64,000 bases of DNA from Sanguinoderma infundibulare (GCA_032821775.1 JAVLRN010000013.1:248001-312000), one strand, 5' to 3'; counted from the first letter of the stretch, positions 38,601-49,782 are shown. Numbers and translations are program-made. Notes: generated by a model not told the origin, from the sequence alone.

Positions 38601-41600
38601 GATTGTGGAAGTGATCGGGCATGGCTAGGTCCGGGAACCTGCTCATCCCTTGAAGGTGGTGCAGTCTGAGAGTGACTCAGTATCTTGCCAACCAATCTTT
38701 TCCACGATCCCCATTTCTCGACATCCTTAAAAATGTCCGTAGGGTGACGTGATTCACCATAGACATTACCTTCGTGAACTGGTACATTCTGCTCCCTCAC
38801 AGACCGTCATGGTGCGACTGGCTGTTCAACCGGAGGAGGTTGTGGCAGCAAAGGGTGTTGCACTACTGGTACATCTCCTCTGCACTGTGCGCGAGGTTGA
38901 GGAGGTACAGGGGGTATAGCCGGAGCTGGTGCATGTGCTTGGCCTTGCGCATTTCCCTTGCCCTTTGTGGAAGGTTTTCTGAGAGGATGACGTTGCTCTT
39001 CATCGTCATCAGGGAGTAAAGAAGGAGTAGTTGCCTGGTCCGCAGGTTCAACTGGTTCGGGCGCACTCTGCTGCCCATGTCGCTTCTTTTCATATGTGCA
39101 TTTCGGAAACAAACTTTCGTCAAATAGTGCTTGAGCAGCTGTGAAGATGACATTGTTTGGTGAGCGCATAAACTTATAATTGTGGTTACTGGCACCGACA
39201 CCAAGATAAATCATCAGCTCAGATTTGGGTGATAATTTATTTCTGCGGACTTCGGGGGGCAAAAAGACATATGCACCACAACTAAATACGCGTAGGTGAC
39301 TGATGTCTGGCTTGGTACCATTCAAAAGTTCATAAGGTGTCCGCCATTCAAGGTGATGAATAGGTGTCCTGTTGTACAGGTGTGCTGCGTGTTCAAAGGA
39401 GAATTCCCACCAAGATTGAGGGATGCAGGCATCATGCCGCATTGCCTCGCTCTTGTCCATGAGTGTACGAATGATCCGCTCAGCGTGGCCATTCTGTTGA
39501 TGAATATGAGGCACGCTAGGTATGATCTCGATGCCTCTGTCTTTAAGCATGTTGTTGAAGGCGTGTGATTTGAGTTCGCCTCCAGAATCTGATTTCCACT
39601 TGATTACTTTCGCATTGAACTGCGTTTCGACATATGAGAACCATTGTCGTGTAGCCTGCAGTGCATTATCTTTGGTGCGAAGGCAAATCGCCCACACATA
39701 CAATGAATAATCATCATAAAGTAGGATTGCATGCTGGTACTTGTGGTACGACAGCACAGGGAAAGATTTCAGATCAACATGGATCAGCTCAAAAGGTCAG
39801 GATGCACGCTGATTGTCAATTGGGTGAGATTGCAATGGCATTTTACCTTCAGCACATCCACGGCAAATCAAGTCCTTTTTGGGAGTCTTGACAATCGGAC
39901 ACTTATCAGTGTGTTTCCGAAGATGTCTCAACACATCGTCTGAAGGATGACCTAAGCGACGGTGGAGAGTTTCATGATCTATGCCTTTCAGCGCAACCAT
40001 GTTTCGCGCCTGTACAGGCTGTGCATAAATAACATAAATTGTATCACCAACATTGCACGGTTCAAAAGAAATGACATGCTCATTGTTGCGGTAGAGCGAG
40101 ATCTTGGCAGTAGTAGCACGCGCTGACATCCCATCTCGCAGTAGAGCACCCATAGAAATGAGTTTGTTGGTGAGATTAGGAACAAAGGTGACATTTTTCA
40201 GCCTTAATGTTCCACCTGTTTCCAGTAATAGGAAAACAGTGTCTTCGCCAGTCATATAAGTTACACCATCAGCAGTATTGAGTGGTAGTTTGGTCTTGTA
40301 GTAGTGGAAATCGGCAAAATCACTCATAGAATAAGTGAAGTGCATGGACGCTCCTGAGTCGAGCATCCAAAGGTCATTGTTAACAACTGATTTCGCTTTC
40401 CCCTTACACTTCGTGCACGCTGCATATGTAGAGCGGTGAATACATGTATTATCTTCTGTAGCTACTTGTAATACAGGTGTAGCTACAGGTACGCGCGATG
40501 ATACTACACGATGAGAGGGTCTTGCGATACTAGTCACTGCCAATTTAGGCATGCAGTCAGCATACAACTCATGGTGTAGTGGGGAAGGGACTGACCATTG
40601 ACGATCGAAGAACTCCTCAACGTCGTCGTCCTGCTCATCTTCACTGCTGAGCCCGAGGGACACGGTGTCCTCCATGTCCACGTCCTCGGCAACTGCGCCT
40701 ATGCGCTCCCTGAGGTGCGGCCTGATGCGCTCCCTGAGGGTGCACTGGCGGCGCTTGGGCTTGCGGTCCTCGCGGTCCTCATGGTCCATGTCCTCGTCGC
40801 TGTCCACCTCGACGATCCACGCGCTGCTGGGGCCCGCGAAGGGCGTTGGGCTGTACGACACGTCCAGGCTGGTGCGGTGGGAGTCTGCACTGAACGTCGC
40901 GGAGGATTCCGGTGATGAGCGCATTGAGTGCAGCTCTGTTACTGGCATCAGGATGGGGTCCTTGAGGGTGTCCTCGTTGACGCGGCTGTATTGGCTGCTG
41001 GCCATGACGAGCACCTCGAGCATCTTGATGCACTCGACGGTTGGCTCCATGCCTAACTGCGTCGCAAGGGTGAATGCACGCATGAGCGCAGGGTACTGGT
41101 GGTTGGGGCTGGTCTCTGCGTGGATGGGTTTGCGCAGGAGTGCGCGTGGGTCCTCCAAGTGCGGCAGCGTGCCCTTGGTGATGGTGGGGAGTTCAGCGAT
41201 GTGCGCAATGTGGGCATGCTGGTGTGCACCTTGGTGCTGCTGGAAACGGCCGCGTCCTCCACGCTGACCATGATGGCCTTGGCCTTGCTGCTGCTACCCC
41301 TGAGGGTGCTGCTGTTGGTGCTGCTGCCCATGCGGGCGCTGCTGCTGCTGCTGCCCTTGCGGGCGCTGCTGCTGGCGGAAGGTAGGGTCTTGTGGCTTGT
41401 GCTTGACCGCTGAGATCTTGTTCGCGCTGTCGCACGGCTTCTGCTGGTGGTGCCCCTGGTGCTGCTCCCAGTGCATGATTACGTGGTTGCATACTTCATC
41501 GAAGGTCACCTGGCGCATGGCAGGGTTCGCCACTGTGCCAGTGATCCCCGAGATGTAGACCTGGATGATGGGGTCCATCGCCGGTGGGAGCTTCGAGAGG

Positions 41601-42052
41601 AGGATCATCCCCTTGATGTGCTCAGTGATGGTGAACTCATTGGTCTCGAGGGTTTGGAAGTGAGCGTGGAGCTTGTCCATCGTGGGGATGGGGTTGCTGT
41701 CAGCAGGGATGGTGATGCCCATGGCAGCACAGAAGTCCTGGTAGACAACTGGGATGCCGGGCTTGCCATAGGTGTCCTTGAGGTGGTCCCAGACCTCCTT
41801 GGCAGTGGTCTTGGACTCGATCATGGTACCGATGGCATCGTCGACATAGAGACGGATGTTGCCTCGAGCAGAGGAGTCATCCTCATCCCACTTGTTGATC
41901 TCGTCCTGATCAGCGGTGGTAGCAGGCTTGGTCCTAGTCATCAGTTTGACCCAACAACTCTTGGACTGGAGGAAAGCCTGCATTTTCGGCGCCCACACAA
42001 GGTAGTTGGGGCCGGTGAAGAGAGGAACGGCGTTGACGAGGTCCTTCAACAT
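35671..42052 (-). pseudogene. Gag-pol of copia element 2 with five stops and an insertion
   Basis: Reading from 42052 downward: Gag (NYLVWAPKMQAFLQSKSCWV) with a Gln/His-rich tail, TAG at 41294-41296; protease LDSGAS near 40350; TGA at 39797-39799; integrase (KWKSDSGGELKSHAF, HQQNGHAERIIRTL); TGA at 38807-38809; an acidic spacer; RT (LDVRSAYLYGKLDEEIYLEQ, LYGLKQAG, YIDD near 37575); TGA at 37439-37441; the insertion 36468-37415; RNase H part (ATDSDWASDPHFR), TGA at 36094-36096, then SSTEAEYMAMSDCSRQIVW and LKHIDIHYHYVHEV to the true stop at 35671. Apart from the insertion all pieces stay in one frame. Four stops are TGA, as expected from CGA, and one is TAG in a CAG-rich tract. Confidence 0.92.
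36468..37415. mobile_element. 948-bp unclassified insertion with GCGC duplication
   Basis: It interrupts copia element 2 between RT and RNase H. GCGC at 36464-36467 is repeated at 37416-37419. Removing the insert and one GCGC restores the frame LDQCAYLEKVLDR exactly. The ends are TGATAC...GCATCA, only weakly inverted. The interior is unusually rich in GTCGC/GCGAC/GTCAC words and has no convincing ORF. Probably a non-autonomous DNA transposon. Confidence 0.75.
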
Positions 42053-42384
42053 GGCGATCGATAAGCTGATTTGAAGTCTGGACAGAAGAGACTAGTTAGT
42101 CATCATTCTGAACAACGATCAAAGAGAAGAGAGGAATGCCAGAAGCATATACCGGCATAGGTTCCCCCTCTTGTGGCATTGGCAGGCAGCGATAACAAAG
42201 ATTGCGCCACATCCAAGCCACCATCATGTGTGGCCAGCAGCGTATGATCGTGCCTGATCCAACACATGGATAGTCTGCCATAACGGCGACAAGGAATAGA
42301 TGATAAATGTGTAAAAACACCAGGTGAGCTGGTGAGGAGCGGAACGCAGCCAGCAACAAGCGGCGCAGTATCCACAACATTGAC

Positions 42385-42398
42385 CAGGGCTCATAACC
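42385..42398 (-). promoter_or_regulatory. Primer binding site of copia element 2
   Basis: GGTTATGAGCCCTG on the minus strand, directly after the 5' LTR; complementary to the anticodon arm of initiator tRNA-Met, as in copia element 1. Confidence 0.8.
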
Positions 42399-42749
42399 TG
42401 TCGAGCACAGTGGGGGCTGCCCACTGTGGGATGCAACTAGACGCAGCAGTCACACATACTCACCTGGCTAGAGAGGTAGAGAGGCTGTAGAGGCGAGTGA
42501 GGAGAAGAGTAGAAGAACTGTTGATATTAGGGCCAATAGGGGCCATATATATACTACAGAGCATACTGCATTACTAAGGCTATACAGTACAAGACATGCC
42601 ATACCGGGATACAAGGTATGGCATCACATGAGATGATCATGTGTGGCGGCTATATAGCGCCTGTGCAATGGATGTGATATCGGGCTGTGCCGATATCAAA
42701 ATACGCAGCTATGCTGTGCAACGCTATGCTCGGCTATGCGCATTCAACA
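42399..42749 (-). repeat. 5' LTR of copia element 2
   Basis: 351 bp; followed by CGACA. Confidence 0.95.
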
Positions 42750-42949
42750 CGACATGTCGCAAGCAGGACTAAATACATGTACAGATAAGACTACAAGATA
42801 TCCGAGACAGTGTGAGCATACAAGATGTCAGGGGCTGTGAGCATGGAGCAAGCTTGCTGACATAATCATATATTTCCAATAACTCATTGCTCATGCTGGT
42901 CAACCACATGCAAAGTAAGCTGGGGCTCAACAGGGTTCGGGTTTGTGCA

Positions 42950-43062
42950 GGTCGGTATTTATGGGTATGGGTTTGGCATGGGTATCCATGGGGGATACCC
43001 ACACCCATACCCACATGGGTATGGGTACATAACCCATGTGGGTTACCCATATCCATGCCATT
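42950..43062. repeat. GGGTAT/ATACCC low-complexity block
   Basis: Degenerate hexamers GGGTAT and their complement alternate, forming several overlapping palindromes (for example ACCCATACCCACATGGGTATGGGT). Confidence 0.8.
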
Positions 43063-43068
43063 CCCTAT

Positions 43069-43095
43069 GCAGGCACAAATCAGATTTGTGCCTGC
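43069..43095. repeat. 27-bp palindrome
   Basis: GCAGGCACAAATC, then A, then GATTTGTGCCTGC: perfect 13-bp arms around one base, at the edge of the copia fragment that follows. Confidence 0.95.
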
Positions 43096-43256
43096 GAAGG
43101 GCCTCTAGTTCTTCACGGCAAGTGGTAAACCACTCCTTTTGCTCAGCCTTTAGTAGACTGGCAATGTCACAGTAAGTCCATTCACACACATTGGGCAGTG
43201 AGACTTTCTCCCCCTCATTTGGTGGAATCACCTTTGTGATTAGGAATTGAATGAAG
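43083..43256 (-). pseudogene. Fragment of a copia RT region
   Basis: Matches 38065-38235 of copia element 2 (minus strand KVSLPNVCEWTYCDIASLLK, KEWFTTCREELEALRRH) with several substitutions. It is an isolated piece just upstream of RT, cut at both ends, from another copy of the family. Confidence 0.85.
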
Positions 43257-43403
43257 CCGGGAAGGACAACACTCAGAAAATGTGTGCACGTGAGACCTGT
43301 GCGACGCGCATCCGTCTGGTCACACTGAGTCACGGCGCAGCACGTCGGAAATGTGACCCGGGTGACCCGAAGTCACGGAACCCTTTGCCGAGCACGAATT
43401 GTA

Positions 43404-43537
43404 CCAGACGTTCTGAGGCCTCTCTCGCTGGCGCCCGGCCAGTACCCGTGAGATATTTTCTGTGCTCCAGTGATTGCTACTCAACGCCGCGTGTCAGCGC
43501 GTGCCGGGCGACAGTAAGACAGCCTCAGAACGTCTGG
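43404..43537. repeat. 134-bp unit with perfect 16-bp inverted ends
   Basis: CCAGACGTTCTGAGGC at 43404-43419 is exactly repeated inverted at 43522-43537. MITE-like; no clear target duplication. Confidence 0.75.
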
Positions 43538-43664
43538 AACCGAGACTAGGTATTCGCGAAGGCTGCGTACGTCAACCACGTCATACCAGTTGGCGTATGA
43601 ATTCATTAACTAATATAACACCCAATAGCGTTAAACTCATCTCGGGAGCCGTGTCACATGAGAA

Positions 43665-44593
43665 CACATGGAACCAGTTCGGGCACGCATCCGTTCATCT
43701 TCCTTGCGGTGACTGCAGTACGTCAGATCATCTGCTTGAATAGAGGTCTTGCTGTCTACGATTCGACGCTCGTCGTCCCCGTGTTCTACGGCGTGTATAC
43801 CGGTCTCGGGTACGTTCTAAGTCCCTGCGCACTTGCAATGGTGCCCAAACGTTCCTCCACGCAGGTTCTTTAATTCGTTGGTAAGAAAAATGGGCCATAT
43901 CCCCGGCCATCGGTATCGCTCACATAAACCTAGATTTTCAACGACGAGATCGATGCTTATCAGTCGTGGACGCTTTTCCTCATCTTCTGCTCGATGGCCG
44001 TCCTCGTCTCCGGTGTCGTGCTCCTCACGTACAAGAAGCCGGAGCCTAAACATTCGACCCCGCAATCCGGCACTCCGTTTGCGGGACGGGGACACCGCAG
44101 CGCGACTAAGGGCACTTTCGTCAGCAGCGGACGAGACGAGGAGGAGGCGCTGCACGAAGGCGAGGGAGTCGAACACGACGAGGGCGCCATGTGGCAACTC
44201 GGTGAAGCGAGCGACGACGAGGACCAGACCGCCGGTGGCGCAGGTTCTCCGCGATCTCCGCGATCTCCGCGATCTCCGCGGTTGCAGCTCGGTTCTTCGA
44301 GGGTGCAGCGCAAAGCGTCTGGCTTGTCCCTCAAGTTGGCCGCTAGCGCGAGTCAGATAAGCCTGTCGCGGAGTCGGGGCTGTTCGCGACGAGAGGGCGA
44401 GGAAGCAGCGGGCATGCTGGCCGAAGATGCCGAGGACGAGGGGCAAGGGGAGGAGGCGGTCTTGGCTCGGAGACGGTCGTCGTCGTCTTCGAATTCGGAC
44501 ACGACGCTCCCTCGTCCGGAAGCCGCGGCGTACATGGACGATGAGGCATTTGGCGCTTGGGAAGGTGGACCACCGGGCAAGGCACATAGCTGA
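43665..44593 (+). pseudogene. 3' part of a NIPA-type magnesium transporter gene
   Basis: The last membrane segments and tail of a NIPA/DUF803 protein (membrane Mg2+ transporter). Exon to 43809: FIFLAVTAVRQIICLNRGLA, VYDSTLVVPVFYGVYTGLG; intron 43810-43864; a 16-nt exon 43865-43880 (FFNSL); intron 43881-43933; exon from 43934 with IFNDEIDAYQSWTLFLIFCS, VLVSGVVLLTYKKPEPK and a Ser/Arg/acidic tail ending at 44593. Introns and frame are intact here, but the first six or so helices are absent upstream, where transposon-like repeats begin. Either the 5' half was lost or displaced by insertions, or it lies elsewhere. Confidence 0.75.
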
Positions 44594-45254
44594 CTTTTGA
44601 ATGCTAGCCTGACGGCGTGGTATGATCGGAAATCTTGTGTATTCTTAGAGTAGTTGGATATCCACAATAGGTTAGACGGTTGTTCTCTTCCTGCCACAGT
44701 GTGTCCTTGTCATCCTGTACATCATCGCGCTGCTCACCTTGAGGCCTATCACATAGGTCGGATTTCATTCCCTGCCCTTCCCACTCTTGGCTCTGGGGTT
44801 TGTTCTGGCCGCTCAGGCGCCGATGGCCTACCTGAAACTGAGTAGTTACCTTGCTGCCTTTGACCTCGCTCAGACCCTGTGGCCCTTTTAGGACCAACAT
44901 GCTGGCTTCTCGGGCTCAAGTCCGCTCAACCTACCGTGGCGGAGTTTGTTTGTCGTGGACCCATGGCGTCACGCGTACGGGCTTCTTCGTCCCGAGCCCG
45001 CTGGAAGTTAAGTTGAACCACGGAGAATCACTTCAAGGTTCCCGGCTCCATAGACGGAGATGTCATGCACCAGCTTCTCGTTCGAGCTTGCTTGGCCGCC
45101 ATTACGAAAGGATCGTTCTGGGTCGTTCAAACCCCAGCGACCTCGAGCGCATTCCAGCGAATTCTCCTCCCCCCCACTCCCTCCGCTCCCCAGGCAGACC
45201 CAAGCTTTTAACCCGCAGACTCTGCGTCCTGACGCCTTGCGTTTTTTCTGTGCC
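44594..45254. other. Intergenic region before the velvet gene
   Basis: No supported gene. It contains the presumed 3' end of the transporter gene and the promoter of the velvet gene; no clear TATA box was seen. Confidence 0.5.
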
Positions 45255-47089
45255 ATGACTGATCACAGACCGTACCCAGTACGTAGCCCATCCCTGTCGA
45301 CGCAATACCATAACCGTGACATGACGCGCCCGTGATCCTTAGGTACCGCTCGCGGTGGGCGCGATGCCTGCCGGGCTGCCCATCCCGTTTACCCAGGGGC
45401 CGTTCACTGGCAAAACCATCCGCACCTCCGTCACCGAGCTACAGAAGGCCGACGCGGGGCGAAGGTGCGCCGTTTGCCCGTTTCTTGTTCAACCTGCCGC
45501 CGGCTGCACGATCGTGGCTTGCCAGAGTGGAGGTGCTGATTTGTCTTGCGGCGGCTGGTGTGACATTGCAGGTACGCGCGGAAGGACAAGCGTCCCCTCG
45601 ACCCGCCGCCAGTCGTGCAGGTCCGCTTCTTCGAGGTGCGCGACCCTGGGTCGCCTGCTCAGCGGGAGAGGGAGCTCCTGGCGTACGAGTGAGTCTTTCG
45701 AGATTTTCGTTCAGGAGCTGCCATGGTCAGTGTCCTGACTGTATAATTTCCAGTGAGGCCCTGGTGCTCGGTCTACTTTGCCAGGTCGACCTGTTTCCGA
45801 TTCCTGACGAGGTAACGCCAGAGGGCATCGCCGGCTGGGACGCGAACAACCCGATGACTGGTGTCATCATGAACCCGATCTCGAGCCACACCGTCCCGTA
45901 CGGCAGCTCCTTGCCAGGCGCACTCGCCAAACAGCCGTTTCCGCTGATGGCCCCTGAAATGTACGTCGGGCCCACGTCATGCAGGATCCAATATACGTGC
46001 TCATTATGTCCTCGTTCGCCAGCCAGGGGCAAAGTGCTGCGCCAACGGGTTCAGGGCAGGAATTCGACAACGAGGTATGTACGAACTTCATTTTGAACAT
46101 TCCTTTCACGCCATTGACAGCTGTCCATCCACCATCCGGCTCGTGTTCAGTATCCCGCCTGTCAGCCGCAGGCTGGCCTCTCAGCATTGGGCGCTTCCAC
46201 TCTCATGGTACCTTTACATCCGCCCGTACAAACGCCTCCGGGCCCACCTTCGCAGACCCCCAACGACGTCATTGCTTACTATAGCAATTACGCGATAACC
46301 GAGTCCTCCAACTGCACCCACGTCCTCGCTGGAGCGCGTGTGGCGAACGCGATGACGATGGAATACAGCGGGCGACCAACGTTGGCCTCTGTCTTCAACG
46401 TTCGTCATGCCGTCCTCTCCCGGGCTCTGCAGTAAAGACGCTCATTTCTCTCTCCCCCATACATCTGACAGGATCTCGCCGTCCAGCAAGAGGGCTCGTA
46501 CACGCTCCGCTACCGGGTCTTCAGCATCTTCGCCAAGACGGCCGACCCGGCCTCGGGCACGTACTCGACGCCCATCCTCGCGAGCTGCTTCGGGGGCGTG
46601 TTCAAGATATGGTCTTCCAAGTCGTTCCCCGGCCTTGCGCCGTCCACGGCACTCACTAGGGCGCGTCCTTTCCTCTCTCCCTCTCCCTCTCTCCCTCTCT
46701 CCCTCTCCCTCTGTCTGCCTCTTCACGTCTCGTCTCTCGCGCGGTTCATGCATCAGGCTGGAACTGAAACCGTGTCCCATCCCATCCAACAGCATCTCTC
46801 CTTCTATGGCACCAACGTCAACATCCGCAGCGCCGGCCGCAAGAAGAAGAGGGCTAAGACCGACCACTACAGCGGCGCCGATTCCGGGCCCGGAGGCGCA
46901 GGCACCCCCCAGAACGACGCCGCGGGCGGCTCGGCTGGCGACTACTTCAGCGTGGCCCTGGGCGGGGCCCGGGCCACGTCCGGCGGGGAGGGGCGGCGGC
47001 CGCACTCTGGTGACTGGGTGGGGTCGTTCTCCCACTACTCGGGGAGCGGGAGCAGCAGTCAGGCCTCTGGGAGCCGTAGCAGGCCGTGA
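45255..47089 (+). CDS. Velvet-domain regulator
   Basis: Fungal velvet-family DNA-binding regulator of development and secondary metabolism, nuclear. Exons by my reading: 45255-45278, 45343-45464, 45572-45688, 45754-45960, 46023-46074, 46121-46399, 46472-47089. Reads MTDHRPYP|VPLAVGAMP, IPFTQGPFTGKTIRTSVTEL, ARKDKRPLDPPPVVQVRFFE, ALVLGLLCQVDLFPIPDE, YAITESSNCTHVLAGA, DLAVQQEGSYTLRYRVFSIF, PILASCFGGVFKIWSSKSFP, GLAPSTALT, LSFYGTNVNIRSAGRKKKR, then a Gly/Ser-rich tail. A long spacer splits the velvet domain. The stretch 46660-46792 (CT-rich) is in frame but looks like an intron with a GC or otherwise non-standard donor. The intron 45961-46022 is my least certain canonical one. Confidence 0.85.
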
Positions 47090-48190
47090 AGGAGCGGATT
47101 GCTGGTTCATCATCATGGTCGCTTACGGCGGGCTCGCTCCATACACGCATAGAGACCCGCCGTTTGTCTCGTCTTGGTCAGTGACGTCACGTCCTTGTCT
47201 GGTTCCTCTCGCGGAGACAAGGTAAGGTTCCAGCAAAGCAACCTGCACTGCTCGGACCTCACAAACACGCTGTAACATTCCCGTCCTGCTGCCCTCGTTT
47301 GTGTCTTCGCTCTCGCATATATAATGCTCTCCCTATGTTGTTGCTGTGCCTCTTGATATAGACTAGCTTCCGTCTGTTTTCCGTCGTCGTAGTTCTTGCG
47401 TCGTCTCCGAAGCTCTCCCTGCATGTACCGCTTTTGTAGTCCCGCAATAAAAGTTATACACGGACTGCAGTCGCGCGCGAACGCTGCGGTCGCGTTGCTG
47501 TGGCTGTTCTCTGCGGCCAGCTTTCTAAGGTACAGATCGTACAAAATGCTGTAAGAATATTTCCTTAACAATAGTTTTCCGGAATCTGCTGGATCCCTCG
47601 GCGAGCTTTCCTGCCGCACGAGACCCCTAGCTACTTGTTCCGAGATGTTCACCCCCGTACCCCGCATGGCATGTACCCCTTCGAGGACGGAGCTCGAGCA
47701 GATCTGCGTTCGAGAAGCGTGGTAACCCGGTTGCACGAAGCGTACAGAGACACCACAGTATACGCGGATCCTATCATTAAGCGCAATATCCGAGACGGAT
47801 CAGCATCGGAGGAAAGGCAAACCGTCACCCACCCTCGGAATCACTGTCCATCGTCGCGACGATTCCCCGGCAACCGTTCGGCGGCCGCCTGGGGTGCACG
47901 TGGACCGAGGCACGCGTTGCTCCAGGCCTCGTCACTGTCCAACTGGGTTCAAACTCGACGCAGGAGGGGAGGCGGCCCAAACAAAACGGACGTGCTCGGT
48001 GGCCGGTGACGCTCCAACGTTACTTGCTCATGGAGCGCGAATGCCGAGGGCAGGAGAAGCCTGCGCGCAATACCGTTTACGGGGCTTCCGCGGCCGAACC
48101 CCGGCCTCGAGAACGCTTGGGCTTCTATCGAGGCTCAACGTGGTCCGAGCGCACGCGTCGCCGTGCTTTATCGTAGCTAGGTCGACGCGG
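47090..48190. other. Intergenic region
   Basis: A 207-codon minus-strand frame (47736-47113) has no domain and lies across the presumed velvet 3' end; I do not call it a gene. The rest holds the promoter of the esterase gene. Confidence 0.5.
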
Positions 48191-48196
48191 TATAAA
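48191..48196 (+). promoter_or_regulatory. TATA box of the esterase gene
   Basis: TATAAA 50 bases upstream of the ATG at 48246, in a GC-rich context. Confidence 0.7.
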
Positions 48197-48245
48197 GGCG
48201 ACCGCGGACGGGCGGCGTCGAAACGTCGTCATACTCCAGAAAGAC

Positions 48246-49775
48246 ATGTCCTCGCTCAAGGCCGGGCTGAGCGTCGCTGCATTCCTGCCATTCATCCACC
48301 TCGTGTCAGTGGAATCTGGGATTGCGGAGTCTTGTAGGTACAAACCCGATGATATGGACATGCTAATTCATCACATGGTTTATATGCCTCGTTTCGCATG
48401 TACTTTGTTCTTTATGCGTTTGCAGAGCTCAGCCAAACGCAATATACTGTGTTCGTTCTCAGTGGCTCCCCGCGAACTTCAACACCTCGCTGCTGGCCAG
48501 CCGCAAGAGTGGGGCCAGTGCGGAGGCCTCGGCTGGACGGGCGCGACGACCTGTGGTACGTATGAGTTTTCCCTTGCGTGTTCGCTTCCGTTCGGAATAT
48601 TGTGGCACTCACCGGTCTGTGCGTTTGTCTCCTGCAGTCTCCGGCACTGTGTGCACGCAGATCAACCAGTACTACTCCCAATGCTTGCGTGGGCAGGCCA
48701 CGCCCGCGCCCATGCCCGCGACCTCTGCGCCGCCCGGGACGACGAGCACGCCGACGGGTACCGCACCCGCCGGCTTGTCCTCCATCCCTGCGTCGACGCT
48801 CTACCAGATCTCCAACTTCGGCTCGAAGACGAACAATATCGGAATGTTCGTGTACAAGCCAAAGAAGGTTGCGGCCAATCCGCCGCTGATCGTCGCCAGC
48901 CACTGTACGTCAGCTAAGTAACATGCAGGGAGTGAGTTCCACTCACTGACGTCTTCGGTCTCGAAAGACTGCTCGGGCACCGCGCAGGCGTACTACACCG
49001 GGTCAAAGTTCGCGCAGCTCGCTGAGACGTACAGCTACGTCGTCCTCTACCCCAACTCTGTGAGCTATCCCCGTCTCGCGTAACGCGGCAAGGCAAACGT
49101 GCTCATCTTTTGTCTGCAGCCGCACTCCGGTACCTGCTGGGACGTGTCCTCCAACGAGACCCTGACGCACAAGGGCGACAGCGACTCGCTCGGCATTGCA
49201 TCGGCAGCGAGATACGCCACCTCCAACTGGGGCGTCGACGCGAACCGCGTCTTCGCCGTCGGAACGTCCTCCGGGGCGATGATGACGAGCGTGCTCGCGG
49301 GCGCATAGCCCGACGTCTTCAAAGCCGGGATTGTCGACTCGGGCGTCGCGCACGGCTGCTTCTCGCTCCCCGGGCAGCCGGATGACAGCTGGAACTCGCA
49401 GTGCTCCAAGGGCGAGCTGGTCTTGACCGGCGAGCAATGGGCGGACCGCGTATACGACGCGTACCCCGGCTACACTGGGGCGCGCCCGAAGATGCAGGTC
49501 TGGCACGGCACCGCGTGCGTACCTTTCCTCTCTCTCTCCTCTTCCCTGACGCGTCTTGCTGGACCGACGAGCTGACGACGTCGCGGGTGGCAGCGACACG
49601 ACGCTCTACCCGCAAAACTTCTTCGAGGAGATCAAGCAGTTCGGGTACTCGAGCACGCCCGCCTCGAATGTGTCCGAGTCGTACCTGCCGTCGGGCTACT
49701 CGAACGCGACGTACGGCCCCAACTTCCAGGCAATCCTTGCGCAGGGCGTCAGCCACACCATCGAGCCGTATACAA
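48246..49775 (+). pseudogene. CBM1-linked acetyl xylan esterase (CE1), broken
   Basis: A secreted enzyme removing acetyl groups from xylan. Signal peptide MSSLKAGLSVAAFLPFIHLV; CBM1 cellulose-binding module (EWGQCGGLGWTGATTC, VCTQINQYYSQCL) across an intron; Pro/Thr linker; CE1 domain LYQISNFG, NNIGMFVYKP, LIVASHYCSGTAQAYY, then the nucleophile in GTSSGAMMTSVL. Directly after, AGA-TAG-PDVFKAG: a TAG at 49306-49308 replaces the expected tyrosine. The frame continues through VWHGTADTTLYPQNFF (Asp) and AQGVSHTI (His), so the triad is still encoded, but after HTI the sequence changes to the repeat at 49783 and the normal C-terminus is missing. Two lesions make it a pseudogene, although splice sites are still good. 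Confidence 0.85.
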
Positions 49776-49782
49776 CGATACT

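Larger units (their letters stand above)
35270..42749 (-). mobile_element. Ty1/copia element 2, inactivated
   Basis: 7,480 bp including a 948-bp inner insertion. LTRs 35270-35620 and 42399-42749 (351 bp; plus strand TGTCGAGCAC...TTCAACA) differ at six positions by my count. Target duplication CGACA at 35265-35269 and 42750-42754. On the minus strand the primer site GGTTATGAGCCCTG (complement of 42385-42398) follows the 5' LTR and a GAGGGGGAG polypurine tract (35621-35629) precedes the 3' LTR. The gag-pol frame is broken by stops. Confidence 0.96.
33697..42881 (-). mobile_element. Gag-only LTR element 2, split by copia element 2
   Basis: Left LTR 33697-33914. The right LTR is in two pieces, 35179-35269 and 42750-42881, because copia element 2 inserted into it. 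The flanks ACTCA (33692-33696) and ACTCA (42882-42886) are a perfect 5-bp duplication. The left flank overlaps the last base of gag-only element 1, so element 2 landed directly against it. The only ORF is a Gag with one stop. Confidence 0.85.

Noticed and set aside
41294..41296. Programmed readthrough of TAG followed by CAG CAG in copia 2 gag
   Set aside because: The context resembles known readthrough sites, but four further stops in the same frame make simple decay more likely.
44850..45254. 135-codon frame ahead of the velvet gene
   Set aside because: No domain; better explained as leader and promoter DNA.
47113..47736. 207-codon minus-strand ORF
   Set aside because: No domain, odd composition, overlaps the presumed velvet 3' end; probably chance.
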